Source: Epichloe hybrida (lineage: Eukaryota; Ascomycota; Sordariomycetes; Hypocreales; Clavicipitaceae). From it: a DNA stretch of 51,296 bases. The first letter of the stretch is position 1; each line of letters starts with the position of its first letter. Both the position numbers and the translations under genes were made by a program. Under the pieces are notes generated by a model. That model was not told the origin of the DNA. It saw only the letters and a program-made list of their open reading frames with translations, and made no database searches. The stretch covers positions 1-51,296 of the forward strand of contig JAFEKR010000110.1 of the NCBI GenBank assembly GCA_019022495.1, written 5' to 3'. Positions 34,283 to 44,186 of the stretch are shown here, piece after piece.

Positions 34283-34806
34283 GGAGCTGGGGCTTGGACA
34301 AGAGGCTTGCCAGGCAGGCGATTTTCAACGAGAGATAACTATTGAGTGTAAGAGCACAGATGACAGTATACGTGCGTGAGGGTCAAATATCTTGTACCAT
34401 TGATTAGACTCATTAGAGCAGAGCAGTGCGGATGGCGGTGATCAGTCAGCCATTTACACGATATAGCGACGAGTAAGATGGCCAGATTATTTGTAGGTCA
34501 TTCAGTGATTGATTCCCCAGTGAGGAACAGGAAGCCACTTATTCGTTTACCGTATGCAATGCAATGAAATTCGAGCAATGAAATAAATTAGCGAGAACGC
34601 CATGCAACTGATGAATGCCTCGTTGCTACTTCACATGCACTGCCCCGCACTTGTGGCACATTGTGTGTTTTCCAAACGGTGCACTCTGTATGGCTCCTCT
34701 TCTCTTTTTTTCTTTGCATCATACATTCGCATTGCAAGGAAGATGCCCTTGGGAATTCCCTCTACACACCCACACCAAGACTTTGCTCCGAATTCCGCCA
34801 CCCACC
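34283..34806. other. Intergenic region before tetraspanin-like gene
   Basis: AT-rich 3' flank of the membrane protein gene and promoter of the tetraspanin-like gene. No other gene is supported. Confidence 0.55.
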
Positions 34807-35833
34807 ATGAACATGGCACTCTGGCCGATGGCGTTTCTCGTGGTAAGAGCTGCGCATGATGATGTTCCAATCCGTACCTGACCTTTGACCTTGTTCCAGG
34901 TGACCCTTTTGTTCATAGGAGTAGCAATGTTCGTGGGTTTCCTTGGTCCTCTTGTTGTTGAGCTGGTTGCTGATTCGAAGGCGTTAGCTACGAGCATGTC
35001 ATCTCGACCAGCCTTTCCCTCCCGATCTCGCCATACATGACCATACCCACCATACTCCTGCCGGTCTTGGCACTGACGAACGCATTCGTGTACCTGAGAT
35101 TCGGCAAATCTCGCAAACGTCATGACGCGCTCCTGGCACGAGCTCTGCAAGTTGTCCAGGCCCTCTGCACGACCGTCCTGGCGACGCTGCTCTTCTCCAA
35201 CATTGTCCCCTCGGCTGTCCGTGACTGCCTCTTGTCGACTATCTGGCAGCGACTCTTTAGCATTCATGATGCGGAAGCCATTCGGCGGATCCAGGATACC
35301 TTCAACTGCTGCGGGTTCAACACGGTACGGGACAGGGCATGGCCGTTCGCCGACCACCAGTCTGCTCGTCGGTGTGCCGAAACGTACGGACGACAGGTCT
35401 CCTGCGCTCAGCCGTGGCTCAGAGCACTGCAGCAGAGTTTTGGTCTTGATTTCGGAATTGTGCTGGCGGTGGGGCTCTTCCAGGTACGTCTTGTTCGACG
35501 TTGTCATTGCCTTGGACTTGAATGTCTGGCTCATTCACAGCGGCCGTGTAGATTGCAACGTTGTTCCTCCTCAGCGGATCCATGGCTTTGGACAACGAAG
35601 GTCGGGTGCGACCGAGGGGAATGATTCATTACGGAAGCATTGACGGCATTGACGGCCCTGAGACGGCAAGACTTCTTCCAGGTGTTGTTGGGGATGCAGG
35701 GGATGGACCTGGCGAGGACGGGGAAGATACTCGACCGGATGTTGAACGGGAAAGCAGTCCTGCTACCGATGACTCGAGCCGCGTCCGGGTCCGGGGGAGT
35801 GTGCCGACTCAGGATAATAATCCCTGGCAGTAG
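34807..35833 (+). CDS. Tetraspanin-like membrane protein (Tsp3 type)
   Basis: Four exons (34807-34842, 34900-34928, 34988-35483, 35552-35833) give 280 aa. Four membrane spans are predicted: residues ~5-22 (WPMAFLVVTLLFIGVAIY), ~40-57 (IPTILLPVLALTNAFVYL), ~78-96 (CTTVLATLLFSNIVP) and one rebuilt by the last intron (IVLAVGLFQ + IATLFLLSGSM). The large loop carries a Cys-Cys-Gly motif (IQDTFNCCGFNTVRDRAWPF) and two more cysteines, as in tetraspanins. Fungal Tsp3-type proteins have this CCG loop; the role is unknown. The C-terminal tail is acidic and unstructured. The small exons 1-2 and the gttcgt donor of intron 2 are the least certain parts; they were chosen because they give a continuous first span in frame. 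Confidence 0.82.
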
Positions 35834-36363
35834 ACTGTGTGTGGGCTTGGAGGATGACATACTTGTGAAGTGTTGGGGGTGGACGTCACCGGGTGTTGCC
35901 AAGGTCGCGCTAGTCGCGCTAGTTTGGCGCATGTAACATGAATAATCGAGCTCCGCCGTCGACCCGGATGAGAGAGTATGTCTGACTGACTGAGGCCATT
36001 TTCTTCCTTGTCCTCATCCGGATCATCCGGAGGGTATAAAGAGGGTATTATGGCTCACCCCGTTGCGGATAAGGCGGGACAGGAGGGAAGTGGAGAGAGC
36101 GCCTTCATACTTGGAGCTTCCGAGGCGCATGAGGCTTTCTAACTGGACAACATGGACCGGATTAGGAGCGACGCAAAACTGGGGATTGCGTTTCCAACTT
36201 CTCCAGCCGTGTGTATATGAGGGCGTGCCTAGCAAGAGGTTTCCTTTTTTTTTTTTTTTTCCTTCTTCTTTTTTGTGGCTCTTCAGATACAAAACCACGA
36301 CCACGACCATAGAAACATACTTGGTTTCGCATATATAGTGCAATTGTTCAGAGACGCGCCGCA
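35834..36363. other. Promoter region of the alcohol dehydrogenase gene
   Basis: 0.53 kb. A run of about 22 T lies at 36241-36262, some 100 bp upstream of the start codon. No gene is supported. Confidence 0.55.
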
Positions 36364-37579
36364 ATGGGATTAGATTTCACCGTCTTCAAGGGTTCGAAAA
36401 CCGGCGCCATCGTCGAGGCCCGAGGTCATCGCGATCCAGGTCCGACAGAGGTCCTCGTCGAAATCACACACTGTGGTGTCTGCGGCACAGACGAGCACTT
36501 TCGTGACAAGGAGCAAGGACTGGGCCACGAAGGCATCGGAACCATTGCCGAGCTCGGCTCTGAAGTCGAGCGAGTGTCTGACTTCAAGGTCGGTGATCGT
36601 GTGGGATTGGGATATTTCACCAAGTTCTGCGGGTTTTGCAAATCGTGCGTGAACGGTATGAATGGCTTCCTTTTCCTTCACCCCGTTCAAGTTCCCCCAC
36701 CCATCCATCACTCCGCATAATTTGCAGCCAAAACTAACCTCCCCCCCCCCCGGGCCCCCAGGCCACCAAAATAACTGCTCCAACGCCAAATACTTTGGAA
36801 CCTCCAACCAAGATCAAGGGTGTTTCGGCACCGCCGTGGCATCGGACATCTCGGCGCTGTACAAGATCCCCGACGGGATTTCGTCCGAAGACGCTGGCCC
36901 GCTCATGTGCGCAGGCGCCACCGTCTGGAGTCCATTGCGTACTTCTGGCGTGCGTCCCGGTGATCGCGTGGGCATCATCGGTGTAGGTGGTTTGGGTCAC
37001 TTGGCTATCCAGTTTGCCTCCAAAATGGGCATGGATGCCGTCGTCTTTTCCACCACGGCGGCCAAGAAGCAGGAGGCGCTTGGTTTCGGCGCCACGGAGT
37101 TCTACACCGCCGCCGACTTGGGGAAGCCTGAGAACATCGAGCCGGTTGACATTCTGATGATTACGTCGAGTGTGATGCCTGACCTGTCGACGTGAGTGCC
37201 TCCCTTTCTTGTACTTTCTTCTTCTTTCCTTTTCTCTTTTGGCGCGTCATGTAAGCATGGAGAGAGGCAGCCGCTGACATATGTTTCCAACCGCAGATAT
37301 TACCCCGTCCTCGCGAAGAGGGCCAAAGTCTACCCACTCACCGTCTCTTTGGAGCCTCTCAAGCTATCCGTCCCGGCACTGATCGTGGGCTGTTTTCAGA
37401 TCATCGGCTCGATGGCCGCTTCTGTCGGCAGCTATCAGGCTATGCTGGAGTTCGCTGCCAAACACAAAGTCAAGCCTCAGATCGAAAAGTTCCCCTTGAC
37501 TCAAGCCGGAGTGACTGACGCCATGGAAAAGCTGAAGGATGGCAAGATGAGATATCGCGCTGTTTTGGTTGCTCCGTGA
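36364..37579 (+). CDS. Zinc alcohol dehydrogenase, cinnamyl-alcohol type
   Basis: Exons 36364-36655, 36762-37191 and 37297-37579 give 334 aa. It is a medium-chain NADP(H)-type dehydrogenase/reductase. Catalytic zinc ligands appear in THCGVCGTDEH and LGHEGIG, with the third Cys in AGPLMCAGATVW. The structural zinc site is complete: FCGFCKSCVNGHQNNC, rebuilt across intron 1. The nucleotide fold is GIIGVGGLGHLAIQFASKMG (about 165-184). Residues following (VFSTTAAKKQ) have the Ser/Thr and Lys near the end of beta-2 that favour NADP over NAD. Substrates are probably aromatic or aliphatic aldehydes, which is a family inference. Intron 1 has a run of ten or more C before its acceptor. No pathway neighbours are seen. 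Confidence 0.92.
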
Positions 37580-38132
37580 AGCCCGAGTTAGCACATTGGA
37601 TTGATGTCTTCTCTTGTCATTTTGCAGTCGCCAGCGTCAGATAATTTGGGATGTGTCGAGGATCAAGTGCCAATGATCGCCCACGCGGCTTCTCGTTTCA
37701 TATATCCGTAGATGAACAAGATTGATGATTGTACACATGGCAACCAGCTCTGTCATCTTGCCTTGATAATTAAATCCGAGAATTGACAACACATTCTGCA
37801 TGTCACATGACGACTGTCTCCTTGGTTCGAGTCCTCAATTAACAGGGTATTCTACCACCCAAGTACTCGAAAAATCGATTCCTCACCCCTTGATTTTTGT
37901 TGAACAAGAATAACAAGAATAAGAAATTGTACAATCTCACCATACGCCAGCAATGCCAAGTAGAAACTCCTCAAACTTGGGGTTGGACTTTGATGCCGAA
38001 GAAGTTTCGGCCCCTCCCCCCAAATATATATATATATATATTCATAATTCACATCCAGTCTTGTGCTCCAAGTCTGGTCCCCGAAGCCAGTGCTCCTCGC
38101 AGCGAAGGACAAATAAAAAAACAAGCAACATG
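37580..38132. other. Convergent 3' region, ADH / RPB4
   Basis: Contains an (at)n run of about 20 bp at 38023-38042. A tRNA-like ggttcgagtcc word at 37821-37832 has no matching stem and was rejected. No gene is supported. Confidence 0.6.
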
Positions 38133-38824
38133 TTATCGGTTTTGCAATTTCGAAATCTCATCCAGCAAGTCTTGCAGGTCCTCGTCCTTGATCTTGTCGG
38201 TGAGCGAAGGAATCAGCGTCTTCGCCTCGTCGGCATCGTTGCAACATAGAGATCCTGAGGAATGTGCAGCATGAGTAGCTTGAACGGGAACGGGACGGCG
38301 GACATGCCCGAACTCGCTTTTTTTTTTTTTTTTTTTTTTTTTACAAACGGGCATCGCGGCATTGTAGCATACCTAACTGTGCTCTTTCAAACTTGGCCAG
38401 GTCCTTGTGCGCGCTGAGCAATCGTTCCACGGCCTCGACATTCTCCTTTTGCGTGAACCGGGAGAAATGATCTAGGTAGTTGAGCGTCTGGTTCAACATC
38501 CTGGGAGCGAAACCCGCTTCCTGTCAGCAACTCGATTTTCGACAAGACACTTCAAGGTCGGGCTACTCCTTTTCACGGGTATGGAAAATCAAATGTGCGG
38601 GAGGAAAGGTGGGATATTCGGGGGGGGGGGGGGGCCACAAACTCGGTCTCGTTGACGTTCTTGCGATCATTTCGGCGCTTCGCAACCAGGGCGTTCAGGA
38701 CGAGCGACGCCTCCGACAGAGTGAGCGTGTCGACGTTTTGGAATTCGCCGAGGTTCAGGTTCGCCGTGGCCTCTTCGTTGCCGGGGGGCGCGGGCTTGGG
38801 ACGCGAGGCTTGCTGGTTCGACAT
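38133..38824 (-). CDS. RPB4: RNA polymerase II subunit RPB4
   Basis: Exons 38643-38824, 38373-38500 and 38133-38254 give 143 aa. Conserved Rpb4 elements are read in order: LNLGEFQNVDTLTLSEASLV, then NVNETEMLNQTLNYLDHFSR (built across intron 1), VEAVERLLSAHKDLAKFERA, and CCNDADEAKTLIPSL with LQDLLDEISKLQ at the end (rebuilt across intron 2). With Rpb7 it forms the stalk of Pol II, which binds nascent RNA and shuttles for mRNA decay. It is short (yeast 221, fission yeast 135), i.e. of the S. pombe and human type without the yeast insertion. Intron 1 has a gtttgt donor and a run of 13 C on the coding strand; intron 2 has a run of 22 A. Divergent with TRS23. Confidence 0.93.
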
Positions 38825-39459
38825 GTTGGAGAAAACCGTCTTGTTTGTTCCGACGACAACGTGCCCGCGCCTCTGGGGTGGTGCCTGGGGAGGGTCGTCG
38901 CTGGGGGAAGCAGACGAAGTATCTCTCTCTCTCCCGAGGTGTTCGTTTCCACTTGCTACCGCCGATTGACTCTGAGAACTCGAAGAGCTGGTGGACGGGT
39001 TGGAGCTCTGGGGGATTGCTGCGCGACGGAGGGAAAAAGGAACAGGCCGTGATTTGGAAGCAAGGTAAAAAAAATTAAAAAAAAAAATAAAAAGCATGGA
39101 TTGGTTGGTTGTTGGGGTTGCGCTGGCGGTGGGGCTTGCAGAGTGCGGCCGCGTTGAGTTGAGTTGACTTGATGGGCAATTCAACTTCAACTTCTCGATC
39201 AGCCCTGGCAACTTGTACAGGATGCGAGATAAGCCTGCAGTTCTGCACCCCTTCCTCTCTCCGAACAAAGGACCAAATATCGCAGACGCTATCCAGCGAC
39301 GGCCGCAGGAACTCACATTCATGGGTTGTGTCTCGGCGGACCGATGAGCCTTGAAAAGGCCCCCAGCGATTTCCTCATCATCTATCTACAAGCCGACCGG
39401 CCCAACTGAGAGCCGAGCCACTGCGCAAAATGCAAGTCCCGTCCGACCAGAGAAGGAGA
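38825..39459. promoter_or_regulatory. Divergent promoter region RPB4 / TRS23
   Basis: 0.63 kb. A frame open on the minus strand from the RPB4 start is the uninterrupted leader and not a known extension. Otherwise A-runs (39065-39092) and nothing coding. Confidence 0.5.
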
Positions 39460-40091
39460 ATGTCCCCCCCCCCCCTATCCAATCTAACAATGTTTGTCGC
39501 CCAGGACCGTCTTCGCCGTCATCGTCATCAACAAGGCCGGTGGCTTAGTCTACAACAAGACGTTCCACGAGGGCGGCCTCAACAAGATCAGCACAAACGA
39601 CTACCTCGTCCTCGCTGGTACTTTTCACGGGTACGTTGGTAAATCGCAACCAAGCCGGCTCGGGTTCCTCCGCGCCTCCCACCCATCACGTCCATGACAT
39701 CCATGAACATCCTTGATACCAGCCTCTTTGCTCACGAATTCTCCCATCCTCCAGCGTCCACGCCATCACGTCGAGACTCAATCCCATAAAGCCCGTTGCT
39801 CCCGCCCCTAGCGCCAACGGCATATCAAACCGGGCAGAGCCTTCCTCGGGGCTGGAAGTGCTCGAGACGGAGAATTTCCGCTTGCAGTGCTTCAATACCA
39901 TGACGGGCACCAAGTTCCTGCTTTTTACCGATTCTACGCAGGCGAATGTGGATGTCACAATCAGGAGGATATACGACCTCTACTCCGACTATGTCATGAA
40001 GAATCCTTTTTATTCTCTAGAGATGCCTATACGGTGTGAAATTTTTGACCGGAAGTTGCTATCGTACATTAGAGAGATCAACAACCGTTAA
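39460..40091 (+). CDS. TRS23: TRAPP complex subunit TRS23/TRAPPC4
   Basis: The body is clear in exons 39505-39630 and 39755-40091: TVFAVIVINKAGGLVYNKTF at the start (the longin-like core), STNDYLVLAGTFHGVHAI across the intron, and FRLQCFNTMTGTKFLLFTD, QANVDVTIRRIYDLYSDYVM, with the usual C-terminus. TRAPP tethers vesicles and is the exchange factor for Ypt1. The first exon is uncertain: no ATG lies in frame before TVFAV. The simplest model has AT at 39460-39461, a 43-nt intron (39462-39504) with a tctaac branch site, and G at 39505 to complete the start codon, giving MTVFAV and 154 aa. The donor gtcccc is weak and next to a run of C whose length may be unsure. A more distant first exon remains possible. 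Confidence 0.88.
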
Positions 40092-40285
40092 TAGATGACT
40101 TCGTTGCTACGTCTACCTTCATCACGTTGCATGCATGCGTATCGTCACTTCTACAATGACATGTAATTTCACCGAGGCGCCCATCAAGATGAGCCTGTCT
40201 GTCTGCTCTAGTCTCATTGGGTTTTTCTGTTATACAGCTTCTTCTAGAAGCCAACTCCGCAAAGGGATATAAATGTCTTTTATCC

Positions 40286-41193
40286 TTACGATGTGTCCAT
40301 CTTGTCGCCGCCATCCTTCTTGCCTCCGCTTCCAGAAGGACCGGACTCATCTTCTTCCTTGACACCGCCAAGTGACTCCTTCTTGGCGGCCTCTTCTTCT
40401 TCCCGGGCTCTTTTTTCCTGTCTAGCCTTCTCCTCCTCCATACTCATACGTAGAGCCAACGCAAGTTCCGGTTCCATGGCCGGGTCGAACCCGAATTCGA
40501 ACTCGTCGTTGCCGCCGCTCATGCCGCCGGCTCCACCAGATGACGGCCCACCCTCGCCCAGAAGAATAGGTGTAGATATCAGCTGGTCACTGAGCAACTT
40601 ACTGCTCGGCGGGATGACTACCAAATGCGAACCCTCGTTACCCTTGACAGCGTCATTGAACGCCTGCAGCTTCTTTTGCGTGTCATCGTCATCGAGATCC
40701 CCGAACAGGATGAAGTCTACGGAGATGTTTCCTTTCTTCATCTTCTTGGCCAATTGCGTCAGCTCCTTTTCGTTTTCCTCGATCGGCGAGCAGACGAAAA
40801 CTATTATTCGTTGTCGCTGGGATCGGTTCTGTCGGTGTTTGAGAGCAAGCTGTTTCCCCATGTCAGAGTCGACGTATCGAAATCTAGGCATTGAAAACTC
40901 ACAGCAGCAACTTGGATGCCCGTCTTGAGGTGAGATGAGCCACCGATCTTCTTCTTTGTCCTGTGCAGGCCCTCTAGGATCTTGCCTTGCTCTGTGGTGA
41001 GGGTCACGAGCACCTCGGGGCCCTTGCCTCCCAAACTCATCAAACCAACCGACGACTCTGGGTTCCCTTGGGTAATGCTCTGAAAGAGAACATTGACGGC
41101 GTCTACTTGTGCATCGAATCGTGTTGGCTGGTAGTCTCCATTTCTGCTGCTCTCGCTGTTGTCCACAACAACCATGACCGCCTCGAGAACCAT
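40286..41193 (-). CDS. RPN10: 26S proteasome regulatory subunit RPN10
   Basis: Exons 40903-41193 and 40286-40849 give 284 aa. The von Willebrand A domain fills residues 1-190: MVLEAVMVVVDNSESSRNGD at the start, then RFDAQVDAVNVLFQ, VGLMSLGGKGPEVLVTLT, and RIIVFVCSPIEENEKELTQL. One ubiquitin-interacting motif (EPELALALRMSMEEEKARQE, about 223-241) follows a Gly-rich linker, and the tail is acidic. Rpn10 sits between lid and base and receives ubiquitinated substrates. The 53-nt intron joins GIQVAA to LALKHRQ. It is convergent with TRS23 and head to head with the borealin-like gene. Confidence 0.96.
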
Positions 41194-41741
41194 TTCGGCG
41201 ATTTTGTCGGAAAGGAAATGCGAGGAAGTAGTGGGATTTCAAGGAGGAGTCACAATTCAATATAATGAGAGAGAAAGGAGATGTTGCGCTTCGTGGCGAA
41301 AGTAGAGGAATATCGCGGTTGATGCAGAGGCGAGGCGGCTTGCAAGCTTGATGGATGAGCTACGGGTCGGGTCACCAGAGAGAAAGGCGTAAGGCGAAGT
41401 TCAGCCTGCCACTTGCGGTCTGGGGCTGGGAGGGCACTCCGTAGGTAGTGCTACTTTGCACTGGCAGCGCATGGATATTGCGCCAAATGTATAGAGACCC
41501 CTCGAGCTCTAGTTTGCTGCAAGCTCGCTGTGGTGGCCGCTGACATAAGCAGCCTTTCCAACCCCGACCCCGTTTGTTTACTTCCGTTATTATCCACTGA
41601 CCATTCGGAGCGCGCCAGAGGCTCAAGGTGCCCGTACCCCAGACATCAGACATCACCAACCCGGCACAGATTGGTCTGGCAACAAACTTACACAACAACA
41701 ATAGCGCGCAGACAGTCATCTGACCGCACGCCGACTCAAAT
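41194..41741. promoter_or_regulatory. Divergent promoter region RPN10 / borealin-like
   Basis: 548 bp without a supported gene. I could not identify a proteasome-associated control element (ggtggcaaa) by eye. Confidence 0.5.
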
Positions 41742-42965
41742 ATGGCTCCCACCAAATCGAAGAGGAGGGTCTCGGACCAGACGACTGCTGCCGTGAACAG
41801 ACAAGACACCAAAGTTTCCATCAAGAGCCCATCAACGCCGACCGGCAGAAGTCCAATCAAGAAACGCAAGATGGGGCTGAGTGCTCAACAGAAGCAGGCT
41901 TTGATCGACAATCTTCAACTAGAAGGTATGAAACTGCATGCATGCTGCGTCTTTGACTGCTACTGTACTGACCCTGCACCAAGTCACCGAACGCGCCAGG
42001 CGTCTCCGAGCGCAATATCAGCTTCAGGCGCAGGGCCTAAGATCACGAATCGAAATCAGAATTAACAGAATACCCATGTCCCTGCGAAAACTCAAGATTG
42101 GCGATCTCCTCAGAAAACACGCCGAACAGGAGCAAAGTCGGGATGTGTCCAATCCTCCCCCAGTTCCTGCCAAAGACACGCCTCGATCTAGCCCACAAAG
42201 GAGTCTGCCTGCTCGTGCACAGGCAGTTGGTCGTGGCTACAAGCGAATGAGGTAAGTCGAGAAATGAATTTCATACTGCCAGGCAACCTCTAGGATTCTA
42301 ACGATTGTGTCAGCAACGAAATTTCTGGCGACAAGGAGAATGAGGTTGAGAATGCTGAAGGCACCAAGAAGCGCGTGCGCGTCCCTCAAGCAGACACTGG
42401 GCGTGTCAGACCGAATCAGGTTCTCTCACCAACATCTTCAAACTCTCGTCTCGCAAATCGTGAACGACACGCGTCACCGACAAAGTCATACATTGCGCGG
42501 CCTGGTTCTCCGCTGAAGGCTACAGGAACCTCGCGCTCTGCCGCCGCCACAAATGTTTTGTCCAACATGGTGGAAAAGGCCAAGGCTACCCGCGCCCGAG
42601 GGACGAGAAAGGTCACGACCACTTCGGAAACAAGTTCTACGTCAACTGGAACGACCGCAGCCTCGAGAGTCCGGCGCAACGGTGCTGCGGCAACTGCCAA
42701 AGCTCCTGCGTCTCGCCCAGCAACTCGCGCCGGCCGCCGTCCTAGTACCACGAGCGAGACTAGTGAGGCTAGTGCTGGCACAGTGGTGAGGAAGGGGAGT
42801 GCTGCTCCGAAGGCAGGTCCGACTACCAAATCTACCATGATGCGGGCGATCCGGAAAGGTGTGACTGGAGGGACGAAGAGAGCAGCAGCGGCCGCAGCGA
42901 CCAAGCCTACTGCAACCCCGGCCACAACAACTGCCAGTGGTCGAGTGTTGAGGAAAAGAGGCTAG
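41742..42965 (+). CDS. Borealin-like (Nbl1) chromosomal passenger protein
   Basis: Exons 41742-41925, 41984-42251 and 42314-42965 give 367 aa. Residues ~45-105 carry the borealin N-terminal helical domain: MGLSAQQKQALIDNLQLE joined by intron 1 to VTERARRLRAQYQLQAQGLR and SRIEIRINRIPMSLRKLKIG. This segment forms the three-helix bundle with survivin (Bir1) and INCENP (Sli15) that targets Aurora B. The rest is Ser/Thr/Pro/Lys/Arg/Ala-rich, disordered and very basic, with a SPIKKRK motif near residue 37 and SPLK and SPTK sites that look like CDK sites. Yeast Nbl1 has only the short helical part, so the long tail is a filamentous-fungal or metazoan-like feature. The tail may bind DNA or chromatin; this is inferred. 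Confidence 0.86.
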
Positions 42966-43189
42966 TCTCTGCGAGCAGCAGTAATGAATTTGAATGATTT
43001 GGCTGTTTTTACTGGGCGTTTGGTGGGATCAAAGCATCACGAATCAGGACAGGACCAGACATGTGGAAGGGTTTGTTTCAGGAGAAGGCGTAATTGGATC
43101 ACTACTAGTCATGAAAGGCATAAAGACATAACGTTGTGTGTTATTTCCTCGATGATAAGTTTCTCAAGCCTGATTCCCTCTCAAACTAT

Positions 43190-44186
43190 TCATTGAGGCG
43201 GCTTCTTCTTCTTCTTATCATCAACAAGCTCAATATTGTCCTCGGGTATCTCCTTGTACTTCTCCAAGATGAACTCTTCCAATTCATCGCTAACGTCGCC
43301 CTGCACAACAATTTCCTCACCTCCACTAGGCAGCTTGGTTACTGATGAGCCCGTAGCGAACTTTTTGCCGAGATCCTTGGCTACCTGCCATCAGGAAAAT
43401 CAGCATCTTAATTCGTTCGTACGTACCAAAGAGTGAGGGGCGGGGGGGGGGATCTTGGCGACGAGAAGTACCACCATACCTTCTTCAACTCGAGACCAAA
43501 AGCTTCCAAGCCAATGACTGCCGTGACAAACTTTTTCTTATTCCGCTCGATACGCTTGATAGTGACGACACTGTTGGCAATCTTGTCCGCCTGTTTCGCC
43601 TCAGCGGCCTCGGCCTTTGCCGCCTTCTTCTGCGCGTCTTTGGCGGCTCGCTTCTGGGCGTCGACGGATAACGATGCAGTGGCGGCTTCCAATGCCTCTA
43701 CGGACAGGGGTGCCTCCCGTTTTAGTCATTGAGGGGCGCAAGTGCGATTGTGGAGGAGGAAAGCACGAGGGGAAAACACTCGGACATACCGGCCGACCAG
43801 ATCTCATCGTACATGTCCCGATGGTTCTTCTCCAGCCATTCCTGGCATTTCTTCACTGTGCCTCCATATTCGCAGTACTTGGGGGAGGGAAAAAGGGTCA
43901 GATGGCGTGTGCTATTCCGGGGGGTGTGCGGGCGGTCTCAAGATAGGGGAGAGGGGGTGGCCGGGATATTATTTGCACGGTCATTTCGAAAGGTCACGAA
44001 CCTCGGGTGGTAGAGTGCAGACTAGATGGGGGAGGGAAAACAGAGGTTAGCGATGAGAAACTGGCTGGAGCCGAGAATGAGTTGGCGAATCTGATGGTGC
44101 GGGAAGAAAAGGGACATGCCTCCGCAGTACACAACATGTCTGGCTTGGGGCGCGGCCGAAGCGGCTTGGTGTTCTGTGTCTGCCAT
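43190..44186 (-). CDS. TMA22: DENR/TMA22 translation machinery-associated protein
   Basis: Five exons (44120-44186, 44002-44021, 43790-43877, 43480-43697, 43190-43384) give 195 aa. The N-terminal zinc motif is rebuilt over three exons: VVYCGVCTLPPEYCEYGG with KKCQEWL, i.e. the expected Cys pattern. The C-terminal SUI1 domain is ANSVVTIKRIERNKKKFVTA, FGLELKKVAKDLGKKFATGS, IVVQGDVSDELEEFIL. With Tma20 (MCT-1) it promotes recycling of 40S subunits and tRNA release after termination, and affects reinitiation. Exon 2 is only 20 nt. Intron 1 needs a GC donor (gcatgt) to place YCG next to VCTLPPE. Intron 2 uses gttcgt. It converges with the borealin-like gene. Confidence 0.93.

Noticed and set aside
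37821..37832. ggttcgagtcc, a tRNA B-box-like word
   Set aside because: The flanking bases cannot form a T stem and no A box or acceptor stem is found nearby.
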